NCBI GenBank assembly: GCA_040007355.1 | Contig: JBDTVE010000051.1 | Span: forward strand, 1 to 64,000 | Reading direction: 5' to 3' | Origin: JACMLD01 sp040007355 | Lineage (GTDB): Bacteria > Bacteroidota > Bacteroidia > Chitinophagales > Chitinophagaceae | Length of the DNA stretch: 64,000 nt | Shown: positions 26,002 through 36,441 of the stretch, one piece after another | Position numbering within the stretch: the stretch's first letter is position 1 | Layout of the letters: each line of letters opens with the position of its first letter | Position numbers and translations under genes: made by a program | Notes under the pieces: generated by a model | Told to the model about the DNA's origin: nothing | Database searches by the model: none | What the model saw: the letters and a program-made list of their open reading frames with translations, nothing else

Positions 26002-29000
26002 ATGAGCAAAAAGTACTGGCAAAATTTCGGTGAGTTAAACAACTCGGAAGCTTTTCAGAAAAATGCCAAGGATGAATTCCGGGAAGCACTGCCGTTTGAA
26101 GAACTGGGCGATGCCACCACTCCACGCAGGGATTTTTTAAAATATGTAGGATTTAGTACAGCCGCTGCTGCCATTGCCGCCGGTTGCGAGGTGCCGTTTA
26201 AAAAGGTTATCCCCTATGTAAATAAACCGGCAGACATGATTCCCGGGGTGTCTGACTATTATGCCACTACCTATGTTTCAGGAAGCGATGTGGTGCCAAT
26301 AGTTGCCAAAGTAAGAGATGGTAGACCTATCAAACTGGAAGGGAATGAATTGTCATCCATTACCAAAGGAGGCACTTCCGCCCGTGTACAGGCCTCCGTA
26401 CTGGATTTGTATGATACCGCCCGTCTGCGCTACCCGCTGGCAAACGGCAAGGAAGTAAGTTCAATGGAGGCTTTTGATAAGATGGCGGGTGATGCCATCA
26501 GGGGTACTGCCGTAGTACTGCTTTCCCCTACCATTTCTTCTCCCACAACCAAAAAAATCATTGGCGAATTTTTAGCAAAATATCCGGGCGGCCGCCATGT
26601 GCAATACGATGGTATTTCTTATAGCGCTTTGCTGGAAGCCAACGACGCCTCTTATGGCAAAAAATTTATTCCATCCTACCAGTTTGAAAAGGCTAAGGTG
26701 CTGGTAAGCCTGTCGGCCGATTTCCTGGGATCCTGGGTGAACCCGGTGGAATTCCAGCGGAATTACAGCTCGCTCCGCAAGATCAATGAGAAAAATCCCG
26801 AAATGAGCAAGCACTACCAGTTTGAAAGCTTGATTACCATGACGGGCGCCAACGCAGACGAAAGGTTTACCCACAAACCTTCAGAAGCAGCTGCGGTTGC
26901 AACCGGGCTGTTGAATGCTTTGAACGGCCAGACCGTGACCGGCGTAAGCGCTTCGGTAAAAAAAGGAATTGAAAAAGCGGCAAAAGACCTGCTGGCCAAT
27001 AAAGGCGCCGGCCTGGTGGTGAGCGGCAGCAATAATAAAAATGTACATATCATAGTAAATGCCATCAACGAGGCCATCGGGGCCAATGGCACTACCATTA
27101 ACTGGTCGGCTCCCCTGCTCACCAAACAGGGCATCGACAGTGATATGGCGACCCTGGTGGCAGATATGGACGGCGGCAGAATAACCAGTTTGCTGATCTG
27201 CGATGCCAACCCCGTGTATGATTATTTTGATGCGGCTAAATTCAAAGCCGCGCTTGGAAAAGTAAAAACAACGATATCTTTTAACGACCGTCTGGATGAA
27301 ACCACGCTGTTGTGTAAATATGTGTTGCCCGCCAGCCATTTCCTTGAAAGCTGGGGCGATGCCGAGATGAAACCCGGTTTTTTCAGCATGATGCAACCCA
27401 CCATCAACCCTTTGTTTAAGACCCGCCAGTTGCAGGATACCCTGCTGAAATGGTCTGATAATACAATGTCTTATCACGATTATTTCAAGGATTACTGGTC
27501 AAAAACGCTGGGAAGCGAGGAAGGCTATGAGAAGGCGTTGATGAACGGCGTATCTGAGACCACCGGTAATGCTACGGCCATGGCCACTTTCAACGGTGCC
27601 AGAACAGCAGAAGCAACGGCTGCCCTGGGCAGTGCCAGGAAAGGGGGCAAATACGAACTGGTTTTATACCAGAAACCGGTGCTGGGAGATGGCCGCCAGG
27701 CCAACAATCCCTGGTTGCTGGAAACACCCGACCCCATTACAAGGGCTACCTGGGACAATTATGTAATTATTTCCCCCGCACTTGGCAAAGAATTGCTGGA
27801 TATAGACATCAGCGATAGTAAACAAGCTAACACATTTGAAGTACACCCCGATAAACCCGTGCTGAAAATAAAGGCAGGCAATAACGAAGTATTGCTCCCC
27901 GTGCTGATTATTCCGGGTATGGAACCCAATACCATTGCCATGGCGGTAGGGTATGGAAGAAACGCGCAATCGGGCCGTGCCACGGTGGGTGCGGGAAAGA
28001 ACGTATACCAGTTTGCCGCGGGCGGCGATTGGAATATTACCGATGTGTCTATTGAGGTAACCGGTGACAGCTATAAAGTGGCACAGGGTCAAACCCATAG
28101 TTCTTATGAAGGCCGTGTGGAAGTGGTAAAGGAAATGAAACTGGAGGATTTTAAAAACCATCCCCTGGAAATACTGGAAGAAAGAAACAAGGAATTGCTT
28201 CCTTTTGGCGGTCTGGAAAATTTTACCAAGGAAGGAACCATTTATCCTTATTTCGATAAGCCCGGCATTAAATGGGGCATGAGCATAGACCTGAACAGTT
28301 GTTTTGGATGCGGCGCATGTGTGGTGGCCTGCACGGCGGAAAACAATGTAGCCGTGGTAGGAAAAGGCGAGGTAATGCGTTTTCATGATATGGCCTGGTT
28401 GCGTATCGACCGTTATTTCAGTGGCAATCCTGCTGACCCGGACACCATCCAGACTATCTTTCAACCCATGCTTTGCCAGCATTGCGACAATGCGCCCTGC
28501 GAGAACGTTTGCCCGGTGTCTGCCACCAACCACAGCAGTGAAGGGTTGAACCAGATGGCGTATAACCGTTGCGTGGGAACAAGGTATTGCGCCAATAACT
28601 GCCCTTATAAAGTTCGGCGGTTTAACTGGGCCGATTATACCGGCACCGACAGCTTCCCCAATAACCAGGACCAGCAGATGGTAGGGCATTTGAGCGATGC
28701 GGTACACATGATGAACGATGACCTGACCCGTATGGTAATAAACCCGGATGTAGTGGTAAGAAGCCGCGGCGTAATGGAAAAATGTTCCTTCTGCGTACAG
28801 CGTTTGCAGGATGGAAAATTAAAAGCGAAAAAAGAAAACCGCACCCTTACAGACAGTGATGTAAAAACCGCCTGCCAGCAGGCCTGCGCGGCAGATTCCA
28901 TTGTGTTTGGCAATGTAAATAATAAAGACAGTGAGATAAGCACCGTGCGCCGTGAAAATCAGGGTCGGTTGTTTTATTCGCTGGAGCAGCTGCATGTGTT

Positions 29001-29118
29001 GCCCAATGTTAATTACCTCGCCAAAATCCGCAATACTGACCTGCTTACAGGTGTACCGGAAGAACACCGGGAAGAAGCGCCGGGAGCAGAAAAAGCGGCC
29101 GAAAAAAAGCCGGCCTAA
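26002..29118 (+). CDS. actB: Alternative complex III iron-sulfur subunit ActB
   Basis: A 1038-residue fusion of a molybdopterin-oxidoreductase-like domain (about 75-700) and an Fe-S domain (about 750-1000). The twin-arginine motif RRDFLK (42-47) with AAGC (Cys62) suggests Tat export and lipid anchoring. Four cysteine groups are seen: C767/770/773/777, C825/828/833/837, C857/863/867 and C928/931 with C958/962, fitting three [4Fe-4S] and one [3Fe-4S] cluster as known for the family. The molybdopterin-like domain in ActB is reported to lack the cofactor. It passes electrons between ActC and ActA. The C-terminus (about 1025-1038) is a Lys/Glu/Ala-rich tail. Confidence 0.95.
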   Translation: MSKKYWQNFGELNNSEAFQKNAKDEFREALPFEELGDATTPRRDFLKYVGFSTAAAAIAAGCEVPFKKVIPYVNKPADMIPGVSDYYATTYVSGSDVVPIVAKVRDGRPIKLEGNELSSITKGGTSARVQASVLDLYDTARLRYPLANGKEVSSMEAFDKMAGDAIRGTAVVLLSPTISSPTTKKIIGEFLAKYPGGRHVQYDGISYSALLEANDASYGKKFIPSYQFEKAKVLVSLSADFLGSWVNPVEFQRNYSSLRKINEKNPEMSKHYQFESLITMTGANADERFTHKPSEAAAVATGLLNALNGQTVTGVSASVKKGIEKAAKDLLANKGAGLVVSGSNNKNVHIIVNAINEAIGANGTTINWSAPLLTKQGIDSDMATLVADMDGGRITSLLICDANPVYDYFDAAKFKAALGKVKTTISFNDRLDETTLLCKYVLPASHFLESWGDAEMKPGFFSMMQPTINPLFKTRQLQDTLLKWSDNTMSYHDYFKDYWSKTLGSEEGYEKALMNGVSETTGNATAMATFNGARTAEATAALGSARKGGKYELVLYQKPVLGDGRQANNPWLLETPDPITRATWDNYVIISPALGKELLDIDISDSKQANTFEVHPDKPVLKIKAGNNEVLLPVLIIPGMEPNTIAMAVGYGRNAQSGRATVGAGKNVYQFAAGGDWNITDVSIEVTGDSYKVAQGQTHSSYEGRVEVVKEMKLEDFKNHPLEILEERNKELLPFGGLENFTKEGTIYPYFDKPGIKWGMSIDLNSCFGCGACVVACTAENNVAVVGKGEVMRFHDMAWLRIDRYFSGNPADPDTIQTIFQPMLCQHCDNAPCENVCPVSATNHSSEGLNQMAYNRCVGTRYCANNCPYKVRRFNWADYTGTDSFPNNQDQQMVGHLSDAVHMMNDDLTRMVINPDVVVRSRGVMEKCSFCVQRLQDGKLKAKKENRTLTDSDVKTACQQACAADSIVFGNVNNKDSEISTVRRENQGRLFYSLEQLHVLPNVNYLAKIRNTDLLTGVPEEHREEAPGAEKAAEKKPA

Positions 29119-29236
29119 GAAGACGTAAACAGCAAGAAAAGTAAACAGGCAATAGATAAAAGTTCAAGTTTGAAAACGTTTAAAAGCTAAAGCTGCGCCG
29201 GAAGAAAGGGCGCCAGTAGCTCAAAGCTCAACTAAT

Positions 29237-30688
29237 ATGTCATTACTCAGATACGAATCCCAGGCACGCGAACCATTGGTAACAGGAACGAAAACCTATC
29301 ACCAGGTAACAGAAGATATTGTACGGCCGATAGAAATGAAGCCCAGCCGTTTGTGGTATATCGGGTTCTTTGTATCCGTTGCTTTCCTGTGCTTTGGTAT
29401 TTTTTCCGTTACCATGGAAGTAATGTACGGTGTGGGGCAGTGGAACCTGAATAAGACCGTGGGCTGGGGCTGGGATATCACTAATTTCGTTTGGTGGATA
29501 GGTATCGGACATGCAGGTACATTGATTTCCGCGATCTTATTATTATTCCGTCAGGGCTGGAGAACAGGCGTAAACCGGGCGGCGGAAGCCATGACCATCT
29601 TTGCAGTAATCTGCGCCGGCCAGTTCCCGATCTGGCATATGGGCCGCGTATGGATGGCCTTCTTTGTAATGCCTTATCCCAATACCAGGGGCCCGCTCTG
29701 GGTAAACTTTAACTCCCCGCTGCTTTGGGACGTATTTGCGATATCAACTTATTTTACTGTATCCTTACTATTCTGGTATGCAGGCCTGTTGCCGGATTTG
29801 GCCACCGTACGCGACCGTGCCAAATTAAAATGGAGAAAATTTATGTACGGGATGCTCAGCTTTGGATGGACGGGTTCCACCAAACACTGGCAGCGTCATG
29901 AATCCTTATCCCTGGTACTGGCCGGTTTGGCCACCCCCCTGGTATTGTCCGTGCATACCATTGTATCATTCGATTTTGCGACCTCAGTAATACCAGGCTG
30001 GCATACCACCATCTTTCCACCTTATTTTGTGGCCGGTGCAGTGTTCTCCGGTTTTGCCATGGTGCAAACCCTCTTGCTGGTGACCAGAAAAGTCTTAAAG
30101 TTGGAAGGCTATATTACCCTGGAGCACATTGAAGTAATGAATAAAGTAATTGTGCTTACCGGTTCCATTGTGGGCATCGCCTATATCACCGAATTGTTCA
30201 TGAGTTGGTATGGCCAGAACCCCTATGAATTTGCCGCCTTCAGGAATCGCTGGGATTTGTCTACACCCTATGCCTGGGCCTATTATATCATGATGAGCTG
30301 CAACGTACTCTGCCCGCAGTTTTTCTGGTTTAAAAAATTGCGCCGCAACTTGTTGTTCACTTTCTTTATGAGTATACTGGTAAACGTAGGGATGTGGTTT
30401 GAACGTTTTGTGATTATTGTTACCTCCATTTACCGTGATTACCTGCCCAGCAGCTGGACTACGTATTATGCACCCAGCATTTTTGAGGTAGGATTTTACC
30501 TGGGAACATTTGGATTGTTTTTTACCTGCTATTTCCTGTTTTCTAAATTCTTCCCGGTAATTGCACTGGCCGAAATCAAGCATATACTGAAGAAGAATGG
30601 GGAAAGTTTTAAAGATAATATGACTGAAATAGATGCACAACCGGTACTGGAATTTGTACATGAACATGCACATGATCACGGCGGGTAA
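29237..30688 (+). CDS. actC: Alternative complex III NrfD/PsrC-like membrane subunit ActC
   Basis: A 483-residue integral membrane protein with about ten helices, of the NrfD/PsrC family. In ACIII the ActC subunit holds the quinol-oxidation site and hands electrons to the ActB clusters. The sequence shows the usual family segments GWGWDITNFVWWIGIGHAGT and WMAFFVMPYPN, and ends in a histidine-rich tail (EFVHEHAHDHGG) that may bind metal. It lies 118 bases after actB, and the intergenic base content is AT-rich with no terminator. Confidence 0.95.
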   Translation: MSLLRYESQAREPLVTGTKTYHQVTEDIVRPIEMKPSRLWYIGFFVSVAFLCFGIFSVTMEVMYGVGQWNLNKTVGWGWDITNFVWWIGIGHAGTLISAILLLFRQGWRTGVNRAAEAMTIFAVICAGQFPIWHMGRVWMAFFVMPYPNTRGPLWVNFNSPLLWDVFAISTYFTVSLLFWYAGLLPDLATVRDRAKLKWRKFMYGMLSFGWTGSTKHWQRHESLSLVLAGLATPLVLSVHTIVSFDFATSVIPGWHTTIFPPYFVAGAVFSGFAMVQTLLLVTRKVLKLEGYITLEHIEVMNKVIVLTGSIVGIAYITELFMSWYGQNPYEFAAFRNRWDLSTPYAWAYYIMMSCNVLCPQFFWFKKLRRNLLFTFFMSILVNVGMWFERFVIIVTSIYRDYLPSSWTTYYAPSIFEVGFYLGTFGLFFTCYFLFSKFFPVIALAEIKHILKKNGESFKDNMTEIDAQPVLEFVHEHAHDHGG

Positions 30689-30760
30689 AACGGCAGAAAA
30701 ATGTCAATGGAAATCGTTCAAAGAGGAAGTGTTAAGTGCTAAAAGCTAAAAGCTTAAAAT

Positions 30761-31348
30761 ATGAGTGTAAAAAAATTTGTTGTAGGTTGTTTTGATGAAG
30801 AATCGGCATTGTTTTCCGCTGTGAAAAATGTTCGTAAAAGCGGGTACAAGATCCATGATGTGTATACGCCTTTTCCCATTCACGGGCTCGACAAGGTAAT
30901 GGGCCTGCGCGATACCAGCCTGCATACCGTTGGCTTTATCTATGGCATTACCGGTACCGCAACAGCCCTCGGATTTATCAGCTGGATATTTACGGAGAGT
31001 TGGCCTTTGAATATAGGCGGTAAACCGCATTTTTCATTACCAGCCTGGATACCCATTATGTTTGAGCTCACCGTTTTGTTTTCGGCGGTAGGGATGGTGA
31101 TTACCTTCTGTTATCTCTGCCAACTGGCGCCATTTGTAAAAAAACATCATTTTCACCCGCGGGCAACAGACGATCTTTTTGTGATGGTGATAGAACCCAC
31201 CATGAAAACAAATGAAACCGAAGTGCTGGACTATTTGCAAAAACTGGGAGCGGTGGAGACTAATGTGCAGGAAGCGGAAACGGGCTGGTGGCTTGGCCGG
31301 TACGACCGGGACAAAATTCCCTTCGAGGTAAGGGAAGCAAACGTATAG
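30761..31348 (+). CDS. actD: Alternative complex III subunit ActD (DUF3341)
   Basis: A 195-residue DUF3341 protein: an N-terminal soluble domain (about 1-55), a helical hairpin of two membrane segments (about 60-85 and 100-125), and a C-terminal soluble domain containing VIEPTMKTNETEVLDYLQKLGA. ActD packs against ActC in the ACIII structures and has no cofactor. It lies 72 bases after actC and 33 bases before actE. Confidence 0.93.
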   Translation: MSVKKFVVGCFDEESALFSAVKNVRKSGYKIHDVYTPFPIHGLDKVMGLRDTSLHTVGFIYGITGTATALGFISWIFTESWPLNIGGKPHFSLPAWIPIMFELTVLFSAVGMVITFCYLCQLAPFVKKHHFHPRATDDLFVMVIEPTMKTNETEVLDYLQKLGAVETNVQEAETGWWLGRYDRDKIPFEVREANV

Positions 31349-31381
31349 TAAAATTTGAAACGATTTTTTATTTCAATACAG

Positions 31382-32047
31382 ATGAAGAAATTATCCATCA
31401 TAGCAATTGTAATAGCGGGCGTACTTATGGCAGAAAGCTGCAGCGATATACAACGTAAGCCCAAAAGGGTTTACATGCCGGATATGCGATACAGCGTGGC
31501 ATATGAAACTTATGCGGACCATAGCCGCCTAAATGATTCCGGTGTTTTTTACAATGCAAAGCCTGTACCCGGTACCATGAAGAGAGGAGAAGAGGTTGCC
31601 TACCACTACGACATGCTGGCCGATACAACGGGGTCTTATAACACCTCGTCAAACCTCAAAAACCCCTTGCCACCCATGGACAAAGCCACGTCCACCGAAG
31701 CCGAAAGGATCTACCTGGTAAATTGCGGTATTTGTCATGGCAAGGATTTAAAAGGAGATGGCCCCCTGCATACCCGGAGTGATGGCACTGATGGCCCTTT
31801 TACTTCCGCACCGGCTAATTTTGCCGACCCTGCAGCGGGAGGCGGTAAATATTATGCTATGTCGGAAGGAACCATGTTCCATTCTATCACTTATGGCAAA
31901 AATACGATGGGCAGTTATGCATCACAGGTAACACCCAAACAACGCTGGATGATTATCAGCTATATTAAATCAAAACAGGTGGCGAAACCGGCGGAAGCAA
32001 CCGCGGTAGCGCCGGCCGGTAAAGATTCAGCAGCAGCAAAGAAATAA
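31382..32047 (+). CDS. actE: Alternative complex III monoheme cytochrome c lipoprotein ActE
   Basis: A 221-residue protein with a lipoprotein-type signal (MKKLSIIAIV...MAESC, Cys20) and one class I cytochrome c domain: CGICHGKDLKGDGP near residue 118 and a likely axial Met in NTMGSY. ActE carries the last heme before the aa3 oxidase or soluble cytochrome. I prefer the ATG at 31382 over a TTG nine codons upstream because it puts the charged N-region next to the hydrophobic stretch. The C-terminus is an Ala/Pro/Lys tail. Confidence 0.93.
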   Translation: MKKLSIIAIVIAGVLMAESCSDIQRKPKRVYMPDMRYSVAYETYADHSRLNDSGVFYNAKPVPGTMKRGEEVAYHYDMLADTTGSYNTSSNLKNPLPPMDKATSTEAERIYLVNCGICHGKDLKGDGPLHTRSDGTDGPFTSAPANFADPAAGGGKYYAMSEGTMFHSITYGKNTMGSYASQVTPKQRWMIISYIKSKQVAKPAEATAVAPAGKDSAAAKK

Positions 32048-32091
32048 ATGGATTGGTATATTAAGATTGAACGATTATAAATTTATTGCGC

Positions 32092-33342
32092 ATGTCGTCA
32101 TTTAAAGAACAATTTGAGATTCCTTCAAAGTACAGAATATGGTCCATGATACTAATGGGTATAGGTGTTATATCGGTGCTGGCAGGCTATTTTATTTATG
32201 GTACGGGAGATGAACAGCACCAGGCCAGGTTTTGGGGAGCTATGTTGCAGAACAGCCTTTATTTTCTTTTAACGGTCAACGCCTGTATGTTCTTTATCTG
32301 CGCCACCACACTGGGTATGGGCGCATTTCAGATGACCTTTCGCCGGGTAACAGAAGCCATCTCGGTAGCGGTTATTCCGCTGGGTATTATCGCGCTGGTT
32401 GTTTTGCTTGCCATCATTTTTGGCAATCACCATATTATCTATCCCTGGCTAACGCCGGCAGGCGATAAGATGCTGTCGGGCAAAAGTCCTTTCCTGAATG
32501 TAAATTTTTTCGTGATATGGACCATCCTGGCCATCGGGTTGTGGATATTCCTGGGCTATAAAATGAGAACCCTTTCACGCTCGGTGGATGAAAACCCCCT
32601 GCCCAGTGTGGAAAGCAGGAAAATTTATATATTTAAAAATACGGTTTGGTCGGCGCTTTTTCTGGTATGGTTTGCATTAACGGTTGCCTCCACCATTCCC
32701 TGGTTATGGCTGATGAGTATTGATGCACACTGGTATTCCACCATGTATAGCTGGTATACTTTTGCCAGCACCTTTGTGGCCGGGTTGGCGCTGATCACCA
32801 TCTTTGTAATCTATCTTAAAAACCAGGGTTACCTTGAACTGGTGAACGAGGAGCATTTGCATGACCTCGGTAAGTTTATATTTGCCTTCTCCATATTTTG
32901 GACCTATTTATGGTTTGCCCAGTACATGCTGATATGGTACAGTAACCAGCCGGAAGAAACCATCTATTTTATAGACAGGATTGGCAACCGGGTGCATGGC
33001 AGCGAGTTCAAGGGACTTTTCTTCCTGAACCTGATCATTAATTTCATTGCCCCCATCCTGATACTAATGCGCCGGGGTTCCAAAAGAAATTATACAACCA
33101 TGACGTTTATGGCCATCCTGATTTTGGTGGGCCATTGGCTTGATTTTTACCAGATGGTATTCCCGGCACTAACCAAGGATGCAGCCGGTCGTACGCATTT
33201 AACTATGAATATCTTTGACATTGGCGTTGCCGCCGGGTTTGTTGGCCTTATCATGTTTGCCACGGCCCGGGCCTTAACAAAGGCGCCGATGATGGCCAGA
33301 AACCATCCGTTTTTTAAAGAAAGTATCATTCATCATACATAA
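32092..33342 (+). CDS. actF: Alternative complex III NrfD-like membrane subunit ActF
   Basis: A 416-residue membrane protein with about ten helices, the second NrfD-like (quinol:cytochrome c oxidoreductase) subunit. In solved ACIII structures ActF mirrors ActC but is not adjacent to an Fe-S cluster and may form a proton channel. Conserved segments include HWLDFYQMVFPAL near residue 345 and SIDAHWYSTMYSWYTF. The ATG at 32092 follows a TTG two codons upstream; the ATG is more likely. A 63-base gap precedes the oxidase subunit II gene. Confidence 0.94.
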   Translation: MSSFKEQFEIPSKYRIWSMILMGIGVISVLAGYFIYGTGDEQHQARFWGAMLQNSLYFLLTVNACMFFICATTLGMGAFQMTFRRVTEAISVAVIPLGIIALVVLLAIIFGNHHIIYPWLTPAGDKMLSGKSPFLNVNFFVIWTILAIGLWIFLGYKMRTLSRSVDENPLPSVESRKIYIFKNTVWSALFLVWFALTVASTIPWLWLMSIDAHWYSTMYSWYTFASTFVAGLALITIFVIYLKNQGYLELVNEEHLHDLGKFIFAFSIFWTYLWFAQYMLIWYSNQPEETIYFIDRIGNRVHGSEFKGLFFLNLIINFIAPILILMRRGSKRNYTTMTFMAILILVGHWLDFYQMVFPALTKDAAGRTHLTMNIFDIGVAAGFVGLIMFATARALTKAPMMARNHPFFKESIIHHT

Positions 33343-33405
33343 GTATTAAACAAAAGATTGGCGGGGACTATTATTTTAAAACTTTGTATAAATCATTAAG
33401 CGGTT

Positions 33406-34500
33406 ATGTCTTTAACAACCATTTTTATATTGACGATTTTGTTACTGGGTTTCGTGATAACATTCCAGATAGCAAAAGCAAGTGAGTATGTGGGTATCCT
33501 GAAAGGGGAAAAGAAAACAGTCGAACAAAATAACCGCATCAATGCATTTTTACTCATCCTGTTTCTGGTGGGCGGCCTCATAGGCGTTTACTGGTGCCAT
33601 GAGTTGTTTAAAGGGAAGCTTCTGGGTGAAGCTGCGTCTGACCACGGGCAGAAGATCGATAAAATGCTGCTAATAACCACTTATATTACAGGCGCCGTGT
33701 TTGTGATTACACAGGTATTGTTATTCTGGTTTGCTTTTAGATACCAGTATTCAGAAAAAAGAAAAGTGTATTACCTGCCCCATAATAATATGCTTGAACT
33801 GGTATGGACGGTAGTGCCCGCCATCTTTCTGACCGTACTGGTAGGGTATGGTTTATTCTACTGGTTTAAAATCACGGGCGATCCACCCAAGGACGCCATG
33901 GTAGTAGAAGTAACGGGTAAACAGTTTGAGTGGATAATGCGCTATCCCGGTAACGACGGGGTATTTGGCAGGAAATATTATAAAAACATCAGCGATAAAG
34001 ATGATAACAGGCTTGGTTTAATTTGGAACGATGTGCCTGATCTGAACCTGAAATCAGACAAGGCCGCGCAGGATGATATTGTAACAGACAAACTGATGCT
34101 GGTGGCGGGCAAACCCGTTAAGCTGATCATCGGTTCAAGGGATGTAATACACGACGTGGGCCTGGTGCATTTCAGGATGAAGATGGATGCGGTGCCGGGT
34201 ACACCCACCACCATGTGGTTTACACCGCTGTATACCACCAAGGAAATGAAAATAAAAACCAATAACCCTGATTTTGTATATGAGATTTCCTGCGACCAAA
34301 TGTGTGGCAAAGGCCATTATTCTATGAAAGGACAGATGGAAGTGGTTACACAGGAAGAATATGATGTATGGCTGGTGACGCAGAAACCGAAGTACCAGAC
34401 CGCCGTACTGGATAAAATGAAAACAGACAAACCGGCAGCCGATACCACCGCAAAAGTGGTTGTAAATGTGGCGCCCAATACCGTTGCAGCTAGAAAATAA
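33406..34500 (+). CDS. coxB: Cytochrome c oxidase subunit II (CuA subunit)
   Basis: A 364-residue protein with an N-terminal membrane helix (about 5-25), two more hydrophobic segments and a periplasmic cupredoxin domain. The CuA ligands are visible: His in SRDVIHDVGLVH, Cys-x3-Cys-x3-His-x2-Met in CDQMCGKGHYSM. Gln replaces the Glu usual between the two cysteines, where the backbone carbonyl is the ligand. It accepts electrons from ACIII or cytochrome c. No C-terminal cytochrome c domain is present, so this is an aa3 rather than caa3 arrangement; electrons probably come from ActE. The tail is Lys/Ala/Pro-rich. Confidence 0.95.
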   Translation: MSLTTIFILTILLLGFVITFQIAKASEYVGILKGEKKTVEQNNRINAFLLILFLVGGLIGVYWCHELFKGKLLGEAASDHGQKIDKMLLITTYITGAVFVITQVLLFWFAFRYQYSEKRKVYYLPHNNMLELVWTVVPAIFLTVLVGYGLFYWFKITGDPPKDAMVVEVTGKQFEWIMRYPGNDGVFGRKYYKNISDKDDNRLGLIWNDVPDLNLKSDKAAQDDIVTDKLMLVAGKPVKLIIGSRDVIHDVGLVHFRMKMDAVPGTPTTMWFTPLYTTKEMKIKTNNPDFVYEISCDQMCGKGHYSMKGQMEVVTQEEYDVWLVTQKPKYQTAVLDKMKTDKPAADTTAKVVVNVAPNTVAARK

Positions 34501-34573
34501 ATAACCGACCGGGGAACGGTGACCAGGAGAAACCGGGAATGATTAGTTAGTTATTCGATAAAAGAATTTTGAT

Positions 34574-36391
34574 ATGAGTAATGAAGCCATAACACACGGA
34601 GCAGAAGTGCATACTTCACATGATGTTCACCACGATGAACATCATGTGCATCACCACAAAGAAACGTTTATTACAAAATATGTGTTCAGCCAGGACCACA
34701 AGATGATTGCCAAACAGTTCCTGATCACCGGGATCATCTGGGCGTTTTTGGGTGGGTTAATGTCGGTTTTATTCCGCCTTCAGCTGGGTTATCCTGATCA
34801 AACCTTCCCCTGGCTGGAAGACATACTCGGTCATTGGGCAAAAGGTGGAAAGATTCAACCCGAATTTTACTATGCACTGATAACGATGCATGGCACGGTA
34901 CTGGTATTTTTTGTGTTAACGGCGGGCCTCAGCGGAACCTTTGCTAATTTCCTGATCCCCCTGCAGATAGGCGCACGGGATATGGCTTCTCCTTTCCTGA
35001 ATATGCTTTCTTACTGGTTCTTCTGGATGGCCAGCATTGTGATGCTGTCTTCTCTGTTTGTGCAAACAGGACCTGCCAGCGGGGGCTGGACTTCGTACCC
35101 GCCGCTGAGTGCGTTGGGCGGGGCTTCCGAAGGCTCCAAAACAGGAATGGATCTGTGGCTGGTCAGTATGTCGTTATTCGTGGTATCATCGCTGTTAGGC
35201 GGGTTAAATTATATTTCTACCATTCTCAATATGCGCACCAAGGGTATGAGCATGACCAGGGTACCGCTCACCATCTGGGCGTTGTTCTTTACGGCGGTGC
35301 TGGGCGTATTGTCTTTTCCCGTATTGCTGAGCGGTCTTATACTCTTGTTGTTTGATCGCCATGCAGGCACCAGCTTCTATCTGTCTGATATCTATCTTGC
35401 ATCGGGGCAGGCACTCCCCAACGAGGGCGGCAGCGCCATCCTTTACCAGCATTTGTTCTGGTTCCTAGGACATCCCGAAGTATATATTATTGTATTGCCT
35501 GCCATGGGTATTGTTTCGGAAGTAATGAGTGTAAACGCGCGCAAACCCATATTCGGCTATATGGCCATGGTGGGGTCTTTGTTTGCCATTGCCATACTGG
35601 CTTTCCTGGTATGGGCACATCATATGTTTGTAACCGGTATGAACCCCTTCCTGGGTTCCGTGTTTGTGTTGCTTACCCTGCTTATTGCGGTGCCCAGTGC
35701 CATCAAGGTTTTTAACTGGTTAACCACGCTTTGGCGGGGCAACCTGCGTTTTACACCCGGGATGCTGTTTTCCATTGGGTTTGTAAGCCTGTTTATTTCA
35801 GGAGGACTAACCGGTATCTGGCTGGGTAACTCAGCGATGGATATTCACCTGCATGACACGTATTTTGTGGTTGCACATTTTCATATTGTAATGGGTGTGG
35901 CCGGGTTCTTTGGCATGTTTGCCGGTCTTTATCACTGGTTTCCTAAAATGTACGGCCGCTATCTTAATAATACCATGGCCTATATCCATTTCTGGGTAAC
36001 CTTGATTGGCGCCTATCTTATTTTCTGGCCCATGCACTATGAGGGCCTGGCAGGTTTGCCCCGCAGGTACCTTGATTATAGTAACTGGGTAAGCTTTAAC
36101 CAATTTGGCGGTCTAAACAGGTTTATTACCATTGTGGCAATGATTGTGTTTTCCGTGCAGTTGTTGTTTGTGTTTAACTTCTTCTATTCTATTTTTAAAG
36201 GAAGAAGGGTGGTATCGGCCAACCCCTGGGGTGCCAATACACTGGAGTGGACAACCCCTATCCGTCCGGGACATGGTAACTGGCCAAATGAAATACCGGA
36301 AGTGCACCGTTGGCCATACGATTATGGTAAAGATGGAAGGGATTTTATACCCCAAACAGAGCCTATAGCGTCAAATGAAAGCCATCATTGA
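34574..36391 (+). CDS. coxA: Cytochrome c oxidase subunit I
   Basis: A 605-residue heme-copper oxidase subunit I with twelve-plus helices. Signatures: the heme a ligand region MHGTVLVFF, CuB/cross-linked His-Tyr in FLGHPEVYI (its Glu marks an A1-type D-channel), HHMFVTGM, and the heme a3/a ligands in HDTYFVVAHFHIVMG. It reduces oxygen and pumps protons. The N-terminus carries an unusually histidine-rich stretch (about ten His within residues 8-30), which might bind copper or zinc. A Rho-independent terminator follows at 36442, ending the act-cox operon. Confidence 0.97.
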   Translation: MSNEAITHGAEVHTSHDVHHDEHHVHHHKETFITKYVFSQDHKMIAKQFLITGIIWAFLGGLMSVLFRLQLGYPDQTFPWLEDILGHWAKGGKIQPEFYYALITMHGTVLVFFVLTAGLSGTFANFLIPLQIGARDMASPFLNMLSYWFFWMASIVMLSSLFVQTGPASGGWTSYPPLSALGGASEGSKTGMDLWLVSMSLFVVSSLLGGLNYISTILNMRTKGMSMTRVPLTIWALFFTAVLGVLSFPVLLSGLILLLFDRHAGTSFYLSDIYLASGQALPNEGGSAILYQHLFWFLGHPEVYIIVLPAMGIVSEVMSVNARKPIFGYMAMVGSLFAIAILAFLVWAHHMFVTGMNPFLGSVFVLLTLLIAVPSAIKVFNWLTTLWRGNLRFTPGMLFSIGFVSLFISGGLTGIWLGNSAMDIHLHDTYFVVAHFHIVMGVAGFFGMFAGLYHWFPKMYGRYLNNTMAYIHFWVTLIGAYLIFWPMHYEGLAGLPRRYLDYSNWVSFNQFGGLNRFITIVAMIVFSVQLLFVFNFFYSIFKGRRVVSANPWGANTLEWTTPIRPGHGNWPNEIPEVHRWPYDYGKDGRDFIPQTEPIASNESHH

Positions 36392-36441
36392 TCTCCATAA
36401 TGCCGGAAGGGAAGAAAATAGAAAACAAATAAAAACAATCT

